From SSF26 sp037443945 (lineage in GTDB: Bacteria; Chloroflexota; Anaerolineae; J102), in the NCBI GenBank assembly GCA_037443945.1, contig JBBINH010000013.1, positions 6,794 through 70,793 of the forward strand: a DNA stretch of 64,000 nt. Direction: 5' to 3'. Below, piece by piece: positions 43,857-55,635 of the stretch. Both the position numbers and the translations under genes were made by a program. The stretch's first letter is position 1. Every line of letters begins with the position of its first letter. Under the pieces are notes generated by a model. That model was not told where the DNA came from. It did not search any database and saw only the letters and a program-made list of their open reading frames with translations.

Positions 43857-43869
43857 GAGGGATGGTGCC

Positions 43870-45081
43870 ATGGAATTGGAATCGTTGCTCACGGCGGCCC
43901 ACGATCTGGCCCCTCGTCTCGGCGAGTGGCGTCGCACCCTCCATCGATGGCCGGAACCGGCCTTTAGCGAACGGCGGACGGCCGCTTTGGTGGCCGCCTG
44001 CCTGCAGGAATGGGGGATATCCTGCGTCACGGCCATCGCCGAGACGGGCGTGGTCGGGTGGGTTGGACCCGCAACCGGCGCCACCATTGCCCTGCGCGCC
44101 GATATGGATGCCCTGCCCATCCATGAGGAGAACGAGGTTCCCTATCGTTCCGAACGCCCCGGTCTGATGCACGCCTGTGGGCATGATGCCCATACGGCCA
44201 TGCTCCTGGGTGCCGCGCGCATCCTCAAAGCCTACGAAGCGGAACTGCCGGGCCGGGTCAAGTTTATCTTCCAGCCGGCGGAAGAGGTCATCCCCGACGA
44301 AGGGGGCAGCGGTGCCTGGCGTATGATCGCCGCAGGGGTTCTCGACGATGTGGATGCCATCGTGGGGCTGCATGTGGATCCCACCCTGCCCACAGGCCAC
44401 ATAGGCGTTCGCCCCGGCCCTCTTATGGCGGCGGCCGACCGTTTTGAGCTCACCATCCTGGGCAAGGCCGCCCACGGCGCCCACCCGTATCAGGGCGTGG
44501 ATGCGATTGTCCTGGCGGCGCAGGTGGTCACCGCTGCCCAAACCCTGATCTCGCGGCGGATCCCGGCCAGCAAGGAGGCCGTCGTCACGTTCGGCACCAT
44601 TCAGGGTGGCAGCAAAGAGAACATCATCTGCGATCGGGTGGTTTTGACCGGCACGGTACGCACCTTCGAGGCGGCCGTGCGCGACCAGCTTGAAGCCGAA
44701 CTGGCCCAGGTGGCGAGTCTGGTGCGGGCCTTGGGCGGAGATTATCGGCTGCGATATCTGCGCGGTTCACCGCCGGTGAACAACGATGGTCTGCTGACGG
44801 GCTTTGTCTCGCGGGTGGCGCGGCAGGTGGTGGGCGCCGAACAGGTGGTTGAGATCCCCAAGAGCACCGGCGGTGAGGATTTTGCCTGGTATCAGCAAAA
44901 GACACGCGGGACTTTTGTGCGTCTGGGTTGTCATGACCCGGCCGACCCGCAGCAGCGCGCTCTGCATACCCCGACTTTCGACCTTGACGAAGCGGCTCTG
45001 CCGCTGGGGACGGCTTTACTGGCCGCCGTTGCCGTCGAATGGCTCCATGAACATGGGCGCAGGCAAGGTCGGTCGGATTAG
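43870..45081 (+). CDS. M20-family amidohydrolase/carboxypeptidase
   Basis: A 403-residue metal-dependent hydrolase of the N-acyl-amino acid/hippurate hydrolase type. The metal-binding motif MHACGHDAHTAMLLGAA is near residue 98, followed by FQPAEEVIPDEGGSGAW with the catalytic glutamate and the dimerisation domain (KAAHGAHPYQGVDAI). It likely cleaves N-acyl or N-aminoacyl amino acids. It starts 14 bases after the oxoacid oxidoreductase and may channel amino acids toward it. Confidence 0.9.
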   Translation: MELESLLTAAHDLAPRLGEWRRTLHRWPEPAFSERRTAALVAACLQEWGISCVTAIAETGVVGWVGPATGATIALRADMDALPIHEENEVPYRSERPGLMHACGHDAHTAMLLGAARILKAYEAELPGRVKFIFQPAEEVIPDEGGSGAWRMIAAGVLDDVDAIVGLHVDPTLPTGHIGVRPGPLMAAADRFELTILGKAAHGAHPYQGVDAIVLAAQVVTAAQTLISRRIPASKEAVVTFGTIQGGSKENIICDRVVLTGTVRTFEAAVRDQLEAELAQVASLVRALGGDYRLRYLRGSPPVNNDGLLTGFVSRVARQVVGAEQVVEIPKSTGGEDFAWYQQKTRGTFVRLGCHDPADPQQRALHTPTFDLDEAALPLGTALLAAVAVEWLHEHGRRQGRSD

Positions 45082-45104
45082 CCCGATTCTCACGTTGAGG
45101 TCCG

Positions 45105-45884
45105 ATGAGCTCGGCATCCGTATCGCCCGTTTACGACTTTAGCGAACGTGTGGTGTGCGTGACCGGCGCCGGCCGCGGCATCGGTCGGGCTATTGCCCTG
45201 GCCTTCGCCCGGTGTGGCGCTTGTGTCGGTGTCAATGACCTGGACGCGGCTACGGCGGCGGAAACGGCAGCGGCCTGCCGGGAGCTGGGCGCCGAAGCCA
45301 TCGCCCTGCCTGCCGATGTGGCCGACGCGACTGCCGTAGCGGCTATGTTTGCCCGTCTCGACGCCACCTGGCCCCGGCTGGATGTGCTGGTCAACAATGC
45401 CGGCATCGAGCCGGTTCACTCGCTTTTGGACCATCCCCTGGATGCCTGGGAGCGCACGCTGGCCGTCAACCTCACCGGCACCTTTCTTTGCACCCAACAG
45501 GCGGCGCGACGGATGCGGGAGCAAAAACACGGGGTCATTCTCAACATCGCCTCTATTGCCGGCAAGTCCCAGCCCCTTCCTCTGCGCGCGGCCTATGCCG
45601 CCAGCAAGGCCGGACAGGTGGGTTTCACCAAGGAAGCCGCCCGCGAGTTGGCCGCGTATGGCATTCGCGTCAATGCCATCTGCCCGGGTGTCATTATCAC
45701 GCCCATGACCGCCCATCTGCGCGAGGATGAAGCGCAAATGCGGCGCTGGCTGGCCGAAATCCCATTGGGTCGGTTGGGCGAGGCCGAAGAGGTGGCGGCC
45801 CTGTGCCTGTGGCTGGCTTCGGAGGCGGCAAGCTATGTCACGGGGGTGGCCTGGCATGTGGATGGCGGCAAGAATATGGCATAA
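45105..45884 (+). CDS. Short-chain dehydrogenase/reductase (FabG-like)
   Basis: A 259-residue classical SDR. The cofactor site is TGAGRGIG near residue 20, NNAG at about 94, the catalytic serine lies in LNIASIAG, the YxxxK motif is YAASK, and the C-terminus ends in VDGG. Followed by an enoyl-CoA hydratase gene, so a 3-hydroxyacyl/3-oxoacyl or related alcohol substrate is plausible. TTGAGG before the ATG is the likely ribosome binding site. Confidence 0.92.
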   Translation: MSSASVSPVYDFSERVVCVTGAGRGIGRAIALAFARCGACVGVNDLDAATAAETAAACRELGAEAIALPADVADATAVAAMFARLDATWPRLDVLVNNAGIEPVHSLLDHPLDAWERTLAVNLTGTFLCTQQAARRMREQKHGVILNIASIAGKSQPLPLRAAYAASKAGQVGFTKEAARELAAYGIRVNAICPGVIITPMTAHLREDEAQMRRWLAEIPLGRLGEAEEVAALCLWLASEAASYVTGVAWHVDGGKNMA

Positions 45885-45935
45885 TGAAGTCTGCCGTTCC
45901 TTTGCCTTTTGCGCGCTCTTGGACGAGGTCAACCT

Positions 45936-46712
45936 GTGGCATACGCATACCTGCTTACCGAAATCACCGATCAACGGGTCGGTTTGATCCGCCTCAACCG
46001 GCCCAAGGCCCTTAATGCCCTCAGCCCGGAGCTGATGAGCGAGTTGGGCGATGCCCTCCTGGCTTTCGATGCCGATCCTAATGTGGGGTGCCTGGTCCTG
46101 ACCGGCAACGAACGGGCCTTTGCCGCCGGTGCCGACATCAAAGCCATGGCCCAGGCCTCGACGGTGGATATGCTCAACAACGACCTCATCGCCCGCTGGG
46201 AAACCATCAACCATCTGCAAAAACCCATCGTGGCCGCGGTGAGCGGCTTTTGTCTGGGCGGCGGCTGTGAATTGGCCATGGCCTGCGATCTCATTGTGGC
46301 CAGCGAGAGCGCCGTTTTCGGACAACCGGAAATCAACCTGGGTATCATTCCCGGTTTTGGCGGCACCCAACGCCTGACGCGCACCGTAGGCAAGTATCTG
46401 GCCATGGAGATGGTGCTGACCGACCGTCGCCTAACGGCCCAGGAAGCGCTGGCCGTGGGGCTGGTCAATCATGTCTATCCGGTCGAGACCTATCTCGATG
46501 AGGCGCTGAAGCTGGCGGCCCGCATCGCCGCCCAGGCGCCGCTGGCCGTGTGCCTGGCCAAAGAAGCCGTGCGCAAGGCCATGGAGTTGAGCCTGAGCGA
46601 AGGGCTGGCTTACGAACGTCGGCTCTTCCAGATGCTTTTCGCCTCGGCCGATCAAAAAGAAGGTATGGCTGCGTTTATCGAAAAGCGGAAACCGCAATGG
46701 CAGGGACGCTAA
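45936..46712 (+). CDS. Enoyl-CoA hydratase/isomerase
   Basis: A 258-residue crotonase. The oxyanion-hole segments FAAGADIKAMA and GFCLGGGCELAMACD are present, with both catalytic glutamates (in GGGCELAM and QPEINLGIIPGFGG), so true hydratase activity is likely. GTG 45936 follows a GAGGT ribosome binding site; the first residues then match the family start. Its 3' end overlaps the next gene by 16 bases. Confidence 0.92.
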   Translation: MAYAYLLTEITDQRVGLIRLNRPKALNALSPELMSELGDALLAFDADPNVGCLVLTGNERAFAAGADIKAMAQASTVDMLNNDLIARWETINHLQKPIVAAVSGFCLGGGCELAMACDLIVASESAVFGQPEINLGIIPGFGGTQRLTRTVGKYLAMEMVLTDRRLTAQEALAVGLVNHVYPVETYLDEALKLAARIAAQAPLAVCLAKEAVRKAMELSLSEGLAYERRLFQMLFASADQKEGMAAFIEKRKPQWQGR

Positions 46713-47404
46713 AGGTTGCCCCGATCCGGACACCCCCGCGCGTGGCCGGGCTGAACCTGACGGTAGGTGGCTTCTTGCCGCGTGTGGCGTTGCCTTCGCT
46801 CGCCGGCATTGCCCTGACCCCGGCCGATCTGGTCGAGGAGGGCGCCCTGGCCGTGTGCGTCTATAACCCGGCTGCGGTCAATCCGTTCCCCATCCCCCCG
46901 CGCGGGGTCGATCTGCCGCGGCGCCTGGCCATGTTGCGAGAGCGAGAGGTGACGCTTTATGTCATCAGCGGTCTGGGTTTGCCGCGGCTGGCGAACTGGC
47001 TGGAGTATATCGGCGCCGATTTTCACGTCCTCAGCGACCACCAGCGCACGTTTGCCGCCCGGGTGGGCATCCCCATCAAGCGCGTGGGCGGCCGTCATTT
47101 TCGCACCCATGTGTCCCTGGTCTTGCAGGAAGACCGGGTGTTGTCCATCTTGCTGGAGGTGGATCCTGTTCATCAGTTCGAGCGGCTGTTGATGGCTCTG
47201 GATGAAGCGGTCGGCCGTGAACCGGGCACTTATGTCCTGCCCGACCGTCCCTGGTACGAACAGATCAAGCCGGAGGAACCGCCACCGGAAGAGCCGTTGC
47301 CGGAGAATCCGGAGGAACGGGTTGAGTTTACGGAAGAGCTGAGGGAGAACGATCGTTTTCTCACCGAAGATGAGCTTGGTCTTATGGCTGCCGACGATGC
47401 CTGA
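46697..47404 (+). CDS. Redoxin-fold protein without an obvious peroxidatic cysteine
   Basis: A 235-residue protein with a thioredoxin/AhpC-like pattern: VEEGALAVCVYNPAAVNPFP, then VTLYVISGLGLPRLANWL, FHVLSDHQRTFAARVGIP and LVLQEDRVLSILLEVDP, corresponding to the beta-alpha-beta order of peroxiredoxins. The peroxidatic motif (Pxxx(T/S)xxC) is not visible; the only cysteine is inside a strand. The last 40 residues are acidic. It may be a non-catalytic relative. ATG 46697 lies within the end of the crotonase gene, and the stop overlaps the next start. Confidence 0.5.
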   Translation: MAGTLKVAPIRTPPRVAGLNLTVGGFLPRVALPSLAGIALTPADLVEEGALAVCVYNPAAVNPFPIPPRGVDLPRRLAMLREREVTLYVISGLGLPRLANWLEYIGADFHVLSDHQRTFAARVGIPIKRVGGRHFRTHVSLVLQEDRVLSILLEVDPVHQFERLLMALDEAVGREPGTYVLPDRPWYEQIKPEEPPPEEPLPENPEERVEFTEELRENDRFLTEDELGLMAADDA

Positions 47405-48221
47405 ACCCGGACCGCTGCCCGATCTGGCAAGCCCTGGAAGCGACGAAAACCTGCCCCGCATCGTCGTCCTGGAGACGTATGTGCGTTCGGTGCTGGTCAG
47501 CGAGGCGTTTTGGCGTGAGCATTTCGGGCTGATAGCCGAGGGACCGCTCTCGGCCACTTTTGATGTCCGGTCGGCTTATGAACCGGAAGGAGCGCCGATA
47601 GCCTGGCGTCTGTTCCCGGGCGCCCAGCCCTGCGGCACACGCGGGCCCCATGGACTTTTGCCGTCGTTTCGGGTGGACGATTTCGGTCAGGCGCGCGGTT
47701 ATCTCCTGGCGCGCAAGGTGCCTATCGTTTTCGAAGAAATTTTGCCCGGCCTGAAGCTGCTGGTCTTTCTCGATCCCGATGGGACCCCCATCCAACTGGC
47801 CCAACCGACCGATCCCACAAGCTGGGATATCGGCGAACGGCGGCTTTTGCGCATGCGCCGACGGGTGGACGCCACCCCTCCCGGTCCCCTGCGCTTGGGA
47901 GCCCTGGATGAGATTAGCCTCTACACCCCGAACATTACGGCCAGTGTCGCCTTCTATCGGGATCTGATCGGCTTGCCTGTGGGCCTATCGTTCTTCGGCC
48001 ATATCCATCTGGTGATGGCCAATGCGCCGCTGGTCTTGCGCGGCAACAACTGGCGTTGTAAAACCCCCGGCGCCCTTCACGCCACCGAGCTTGTCCTGGC
48101 CGTGCCCGATGGCGAAGCCCTGAGCAAACGCCTGCAGGCGGCCGGCTATCCGACGATGCGGCAATGGGACCGCCTGACGGTCGTGGACCCGGCCGGTTGG
48201 CGTCTGCACTTTCTGCTTTAG
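47397..48221 (+). CDS. Two-domain VOC (glyoxalase/dioxygenase-fold) protein
   Basis: A 274-residue protein with two VOC modules. The first (about 15-135) ends in LLVFLDPDGTPIQLAQP; the second (about 165-274) reads LDEISLYTPNITASVAFYRDLIGLPVG and ends in VVDPAGWRLHFLL. Glutamates and histidines at the usual metal positions are only partly present, so it could be a lyase, an antibiotic-binding protein or inactive. ATG 47397 overlaps the preceding stop by eight bases. Confidence 0.78.
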   Translation: MPEPGPLPDLASPGSDENLPRIVVLETYVRSVLVSEAFWREHFGLIAEGPLSATFDVRSAYEPEGAPIAWRLFPGAQPCGTRGPHGLLPSFRVDDFGQARGYLLARKVPIVFEEILPGLKLLVFLDPDGTPIQLAQPTDPTSWDIGERRLLRMRRRVDATPPGPLRLGALDEISLYTPNITASVAFYRDLIGLPVGLSFFGHIHLVMANAPLVLRGNNWRCKTPGALHATELVLAVPDGEALSKRLQAAGYPTMRQWDRLTVVDPAGWRLHFLL

Positions 48222-48250
48222 GGCGAAGCCTTTGCAGGGGTTGTTCACTT

Positions 48251-48279
48251 TTGCACGATCTCGGAACATCGGCTATACT
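48251..48279 (+). promoter_or_regulatory. Promoter of the ATP synthase operon
   Basis: TTGCAC (48251-48256) and TATACT (48274-48279) are exactly 17 bases apart. Transcription would start near 48286, about 85 bases before the first gene. Confidence 0.7.
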
Positions 48280-48369
48280 CCCGCACGCAATCTGACCTTG
48301 TCTGCCGGATCCCGTTCCACGCTACGTTGCCTTGCGCCAAAGGCAAGCGCATGCAGGGTTTTCGGCAGG

Positions 48370-48648
48370 ATGCGGAGAGGTTGTTTGCCATCCTTTCGTC
48401 TTCCCCATCGTCGTCCTTCCCGGTGGCGTTTGGCGGTGTTTTTGACCGTCGGCATTCCCATCATCTTGGCCGTGACCTTGGGGTCAGGCCTGTGGCTGGA
48501 CCGACGGACAGGCTGGGCGCCCTGGGGGATGCTGCTCGGCATGGCGGCCGGCATGATCCTGGCTACCGGCCTTGTTGTTACGACCATTTTCCTGCGTTAT
48601 CGTCTTCTTGCCCCACCCGATCCCTCTGACGATAAGGAGATGTCCTAG
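48370..48648 (+). CDS. atpI: AtpI/AtpZ-like small membrane protein of the ATP synthase operon
   Basis: A 92-residue protein with a basic N-terminus and two membrane helices (LAVFLTVGIPIILAVTLG and WGMLLGMAAGMILATG) separated by the GLWLDRRTGW turn typical of AtpI/AtpZ. It is thought to help assemble the c-ring or bring in magnesium. ATG 48370 is the most plausible start; the upstream frame crosses the leader. The stop overlaps the GTG of atpB (TAGTG). Confidence 0.7.
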   Translation: MRRGCLPSFRLPHRRPSRWRLAVFLTVGIPIILAVTLGSGLWLDRRTGWAPWGMLLGMAAGMILATGLVVTTIFLRYRLLAPPDPSDDKEMS

Positions 48649-49709
48649 TGGACGAAAAGTCCTCTCGTCGATCCATCGTCAATAACAGGCCGCTTGTCAT
48701 TGCGCTGGTGCTGCTGATTGCTCTGTTGGCCTCGTTTTTCGTGCGTGTGCCCCTACCGACGATCCTGCTACCGGCCGAGAAAATCCCCGGTCTTAGCATC
48801 TTCGGCTTTCCCATTACGAACACCCTGATCGCCACCCTACTGGCCGATCTGACCATCCTGGTCCTGACCTATCTGGCCGTGCGCAAGGTCAAAGAAGTCC
48901 CGGAAGGCATGCAAAATCTGGTGGAATGGGTGATCGAGACCTTCGACAGCATGTTGACCGATATCGCCGGGAAGGAGAAAGCCCGCCGTTGGTTGCCGCT
49001 CTTCCTGAGCATCCTCTTGTTCTTGTTGATAGCCAATTGGTGGGAATTGGTCCCCGGTTTTGATAGCATCGGCTATCTTGAGCCCCTGGAGGTCGCCTAT
49101 GTCCATTCGAACGGCACGGTGAGCAACGGTTATGAGAAAGGTACTTTTCTGGGCTTGCCTTCGTTGGTGGCCAAACCGGTCCGGTTGACCGAAGAACAGA
49201 AGGAAAAGGCCCGGGCAGAAGCCGAAAAAGCCAAAGAAGAAGGGCATGAATACCATCCGCATGAAGAAGAAGCCTCGGGCGGTTATGTGTTGTTGCCTTT
49301 CCTGCGGGCAGCGGCTACCGATCTCAATCTGCCTTTGGGCTTGGCGCTGATTTCGGTGGTCCTGGCCCAGGTGACGGGCATGCGTTTTCTGGGGCTCAAG
49401 TACTGGCGTCGCTTTTTCAATCCGGTCATTACCGGCATCAAACCCATCGATATTTTTGTCGGCCTGCTGGAGCTGATTTCGGAGTTCGCCAAGATCGTCA
49501 GCTTCTCCTTCCGTCTCTTCGGCAATATCTTCGCCGGCCAGGTCTTGCTTTTCGTCATGCCCTTCTTGATCGCTTTTTTGGTGCCTTTGCCTTTCTATGG
49601 GCTCGAGTTGTTCGTCGGCTTCATGCAAGCCTTTGTCTTTGCCATTCTGACCTTCATCTTCCTCGAACAAGCCACCCACAGCCATGCCGGCGATGAGCAT
49701 CACCATTGA
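48648..49709 (+). CDS. atpB: ATP synthase F0 subunit a
   Basis: A 353-residue proton-channel subunit with about six helices. The conserved arginine is in SFSFRLFGNIFAG, and the last helix carries FMQAFVFAILTFIFLEQA. Between helices there is an unusually long charged loop rich in K, E, A and H (about residues 180-218, REAEKAKEEGHEYHP-like), longer than in E. coli. The C-terminus ends in a histidine-rich tail (HSHAGDEHHH). GTG 48648 follows AGGAG. Membrane partner of the c-ring. Confidence 0.95.
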   Translation: MDEKSSRRSIVNNRPLVIALVLLIALLASFFVRVPLPTILLPAEKIPGLSIFGFPITNTLIATLLADLTILVLTYLAVRKVKEVPEGMQNLVEWVIETFDSMLTDIAGKEKARRWLPLFLSILLFLLIANWWELVPGFDSIGYLEPLEVAYVHSNGTVSNGYEKGTFLGLPSLVAKPVRLTEEQKEKARAEAEKAKEEGHEYHPHEEEASGGYVLLPFLRAAATDLNLPLGLALISVVLAQVTGMRFLGLKYWRRFFNPVITGIKPIDIFVGLLELISEFAKIVSFSFRLFGNIFAGQVLLFVMPFLIAFLVPLPFYGLELFVGFMQAFVFAILTFIFLEQATHSHAGDEHHH

Positions 49710-49776
49710 TATCGGCATTGGCTTTATCTTCACACGCTTTTCCGTTTGACTCACGCGATTTGGAGGATATACAAAC

Positions 49777-50010
49777 ATGAGCGAAATACTTGCTCCTGGT
49801 CTCGCCATCGGCCTTGGTGCTATTGGTCCCGGCATCGGTGTCGGTCTGTTGGTCCTGGGTGCGCTTCAGGCCATCGGACGTAACCCGGAAGCGGCCGGGG
49901 AAATCCGCACGAATATGATTCTGGGCATCGTCTTTGCCGAGGCCATTGCCATTTATGCCCTGGTTGTCGCGCTTCTGCTCATCTTCGTGGGCGCGCCCGG
50001 TCTGAGCTAG
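49777..50010 (+). CDS. atpE: ATP synthase F0 subunit c
   Basis: A 77-residue hairpin of two helices: the glycine-rich first helix (GLGAIGPGIGVG), the RNPEAAGEIR loop and the ion-binding glutamate E55 in GIVFAEAIAIYA. The residue after the glutamate is alanine, not serine or threonine, which argues for protons rather than sodium as coupling ion. GGAGG precedes the ATG. Confidence 0.97.
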   Translation: MSEILAPGLAIGLGAIGPGIGVGLLVLGALQAIGRNPEAAGEIRTNMILGIVFAEAIAIYALVVALLLIFVGAPGLS

Positions 50011-50050
50011 ACACCGCACATCCCTTCGCTGCTCCCAAGGAGGTGCCGGA

Positions 50051-50542
50051 ATGGCGCAATTGGGTATCAATGGACCTTTCCTGCTTGCCCAGATCATCAA
50101 CTTTATCGTCTTCTTCCTGCTGTTGCGGCGCTTTTTGTTCCCGCCCTTGTTGCGGATGCTGGATGAACGTAAACAACGCATCGCCGAGGGGCTGGCCGCA
50201 GCCGACATTGCCCGCAAGGAAGCCGAGGCCGAACGCGCCCGCCTGATGGCCCAGATCGAAGCAGAGCGCAAAGAAGCCCAGGCGCGCATTGCCGCCGCCT
50301 CGGCCGAAGCCGAACGGGTCAAGGCCGAAATCATCGCCCAGGCCCAGCGCGAGGCCGAAGTGATCAAAGCCAAGGCCATCGCCGAAGCCGAGGCCGAGCG
50401 CCAACGCATTTTGGCCGAAGCGCACCGGCAGATCGCCGAACTGACGGTGCTGGCCACCGAGCGTGTGGTGCGCCGCAGTCTGGACGAATCGCTCCAGCGC
50501 CGCCTGATCGAGGACTTTCTCGCCGAGTTGAGCCTGAATTGA
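50051..50542 (+). CDS. atpF: ATP synthase F0 subunit b
   Basis: A 163-residue peripheral stalk subunit: one N-terminal helix (LLAQIINFIVFFLLLRRFL), then a long charged coiled coil rich in A, E, R and K and a C-terminal ATERVVRRSLDESLQRRLI segment that binds delta. AAGGAGGTG precedes the ATG. The following gene starts two bases after the stop. Confidence 0.95.
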   Translation: MAQLGINGPFLLAQIINFIVFFLLLRRFLFPPLLRMLDERKQRIAEGLAAADIARKEAEAERARLMAQIEAERKEAQARIAAASAEAERVKAEIIAQAQREAEVIKAKAIAEAEAERQRILAEAHRQIAELTVLATERVVRRSLDESLQRRLIEDFLAELSLN

Positions 50543-50544
50543 TT

Positions 50545-51072
50545 ATGGAAAGGACCCCTGCAACCTATACGCGTGGCCTGCTTGCGGCGGTCTTGGAACC
50601 CTGGCTGGAGCATTTGGGCAAGGTCCTGGCCGTCTTGCGTGAGAATGGGCACCTCCGGGCCCGGTTAGAAGACCCCACGCTCGATACGGCGGAACGGCTG
50701 GCCTTAATCGAACCCCTGGTGCCGAGCTCGGCCCCGGCCGAACTGCGCAACTTTCTCGGTGTCCTGGTCACCAACAACGACCTGGACTTGCTGGACGATA
50801 TCCACCGCAGCCTGAGTCGCGTGGTATCCGACGAGGTCCTCGGCCCTCAGGTGGCCGACATCACCAGCGCCGTTCCTCTGACACCCGACGAGCAAGAAAG
50901 ACTGCGCGCCCGTCTGGTCGCGCGCTTCGGGCCGAATCTGGAATTCCGGTTTTGGGTCGACCCGGAAATCCTGGGCGGCGTCGTCATCCGCGTGGGTGAT
51001 AAGCTCATTGACGACAGCGTGCGCGGCCGTATCGAGGCCCTGCGGCAGTCGCTGGGAGTGCGTGCATCCTGA
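50545..51072 (+). CDS. atpH: ATP synthase F1 subunit delta
   Basis: A 175-residue delta subunit. The N-terminal helical domain includes YTRGLLAAVLEPWLEHLGKVL, and the C-terminal part DPEILGGVVIRVGDKLIDDSVRGRIEAL is the diagnostic end. It joins the catalytic head to the b stalk. ATG 50545 lies two bases after the atpF stop; the in-frame TTG four bases before the stop's end is less likely. Confidence 0.93.
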   Translation: MERTPATYTRGLLAAVLEPWLEHLGKVLAVLRENGHLRARLEDPTLDTAERLALIEPLVPSSAPAELRNFLGVLVTNNDLDLLDDIHRSLSRVVSDEVLGPQVADITSAVPLTPDEQERLRARLVARFGPNLEFRFWVDPEILGGVVIRVGDKLIDDSVRGRIEALRQSLGVRAS

Positions 51073-51104
51073 CCGTCGCCCCCTTGGGGGCGGGAGGAAA
51101 TGCT

Positions 51105-52610
<1,506 letters not shown>

Positions 52611-52665
52611 TCCCCGGCCCGGCGTTGGTGTGGCCGGGCTGCGTCTTTGCCACGAGGTCACGACT

Positions 52666-53574
52666 TTGGCTACACCCCGTGAGATCAAGCGTCATATCCG
52701 CAGCGTCCGCAACATCGCCCAGGTGACCAAGGCGATGGAAGCCGTCTCGGCTTCGAAAATGCGCCGCGCCCAGGCTCAGGTGCGTGCCACGCGCCCCTAC
52801 GCCGATAAGGCCCGCGAGGTGTTGGCCTTCCTGGCGCGGTTGCGGACCACCCAGGTCAGTGAACAGCCTCTCTTGCAACAGCGCGAGATCAAACGTGTCA
52901 GTCTGGTGCTGATCACGGCCGATCGCGGCCTGGCCGGTGGTCTCAACAGCAACATGATCCGTGAGGCCGCCCGGGCCATTCGGGTCTGGCAGGACGAGGG
53001 CAAGGAAGTCGAAATCGTCGCCGTCGGGAAAAAAGGGCGCGATTGGATGCGGCGCTATGGGCCACCGCTACGGGCCGATTTTGTCGGCCTGGGCGACCGG
53101 CCTACCAGCAAAGTCCTGGCGAAGCAGCAAGACGATAGTCGCTCCCTTGCGGTGGGGCCCATTGCCCATCTGGTCATCGAGGACTTTGTCAGCGGCCGCG
53201 TTGATGCCGTCTATCTGGGCTTCACCCGGTTCTACAGCACCATGCGCCAGCAGCCGGAAATCCGCCAGCTCTTGCCCATCGTGCCCGAAGAGACCGAGGT
53301 CAAAATGGCGGCGGATTACATCTTCGAGCCGGATGCCCCCACCGTCCTCAATCAGGTCCTCGAAAGCTTCACCGAGATCCAGATTCTGCAGGCGCTCTAC
53401 GAGGCCATTGCCAGCGAGCATTCGGCCCGCATGGTTGCCATGCGCAATGCCACCGAGGCCGCTTTGGAGTTGATCGACGACCTGACCCTGAGCTATAACA
53501 AAGCCCGCCAGCAAGCCATCACCATGGCGTTGCTTGACATTGTCGGTGCGGCCAATGCCGTACGTACTCGCTAG
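52666..53574 (+). CDS. atpG: ATP synthase F1 subunit gamma
   Basis: A 302-residue central shaft. The N-terminus reads ATPREIKRHIRSVRNIAQVT and KAMEAVSASKMRRAQ, and the C-terminal helix has NATEAALELIDDLTLSYNKA. TTG 52666 gives the family N-terminus and has GAGGT upstream; the frame extends 12 residues further without support. An AT-rich 57-base gap, unusual within this operon, follows before atpD. Confidence 0.95.
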   Translation: MATPREIKRHIRSVRNIAQVTKAMEAVSASKMRRAQAQVRATRPYADKAREVLAFLARLRTTQVSEQPLLQQREIKRVSLVLITADRGLAGGLNSNMIREAARAIRVWQDEGKEVEIVAVGKKGRDWMRRYGPPLRADFVGLGDRPTSKVLAKQQDDSRSLAVGPIAHLVIEDFVSGRVDAVYLGFTRFYSTMRQQPEIRQLLPIVPEETEVKMAADYIFEPDAPTVLNQVLESFTEIQILQALYEAIASEHSARMVAMRNATEAALELIDDLTLSYNKARQQAITMALLDIVGAANAVRTR

Positions 53575-53631
53575 TTTTTAGCTATTATTGCTCAACTTGC
53601 TACCTTATAAAGCTTGAGGCTACGGATCAGT

Positions 53632-55056
<1,425 letters not shown>

Positions 55057-55086
55057 AAACGGCCCCTGTGGGGTGGAAATCGTGCC

Positions 55087-55524
55087 ATGTCTACCATCCG
55101 TTTTGAGTTTGTGGCCCAGGACCATATCGTCTACGAAGGCGATGTGGAGACCGTCGTCCTTCCCGGCGCCGATGGCGTGATCGGTGTTTTGCCTCGCCAT
55201 GCCCCCTTGATGGCCGTGGTCGTGCCCGGCGAGGTGATGATACGCACGGCGGCAGGCGAGCAGTACTTTGCCGTGGGTGGTGGTTTTGTCGAAGTCCGAC
55301 CGGATAAGGTCATCCTGGTGGCGCGATCGGGCGAGGCGGCCGAAGCGATCGATATCGCCCGGGCCGAAGCCGCCAAACGCCGCGCCGAGGAATATCTGAC
55401 CAGCGCCGAGCGCGACCGCTCACCGGAGATGCGGCTGGCCATGGAGGCCGCCCTGCGCCGTTCGACCGTGCGTTTGCAAATCGCCCGTCGTCGACGCGGC
55501 GGCACCCGGCCGGCATCTTCGTAG
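55087..55524 (+). CDS. atpC: ATP synthase F1 subunit epsilon
   Basis: A 145-residue epsilon subunit: N-terminal beta sandwich with GDVETVVLPGADGVIGVLPRHAP and VGGGFVEVRPDKV, then a two-helix C-terminal domain (ARAEAAKRRAEEYL and MRLAMEAALRRSTVRLQIA) that can inhibit ATP hydrolysis. It is the last gene of the operon, followed by a terminator. Confidence 0.95.
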   Translation: MSTIRFEFVAQDHIVYEGDVETVVLPGADGVIGVLPRHAPLMAVVVPGEVMIRTAAGEQYFAVGGGFVEVRPDKVILVARSGEAAEAIDIARAEAAKRRAEEYLTSAERDRSPEMRLAMEAALRRSTVRLQIARRRRGGTRPASS

Positions 55525-55577
55525 CCTCCGTTGGCCGGCGGCGAGGGTGAATCCTGAGCCCGTGGCCGATGGCAGGC

Positions 55578-55607
55578 AAACCGGGCGTCGTCAGCCGCCC
55601 GGTTTTT
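55578..55607 (+). terminator. Terminator of the ATP synthase operon
   Basis: AAACCGGGCG (55578-55587) pairs exactly with CGCCCGGTTT (55596-55605) around an eight-base loop and runs into TTTTT, a good Rho-independent terminator 54 bases after atpC. Confidence 0.85.
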
Positions 55608-55635
55608 GCTTGCCACCTCGGAATCTTGTGCGCCC

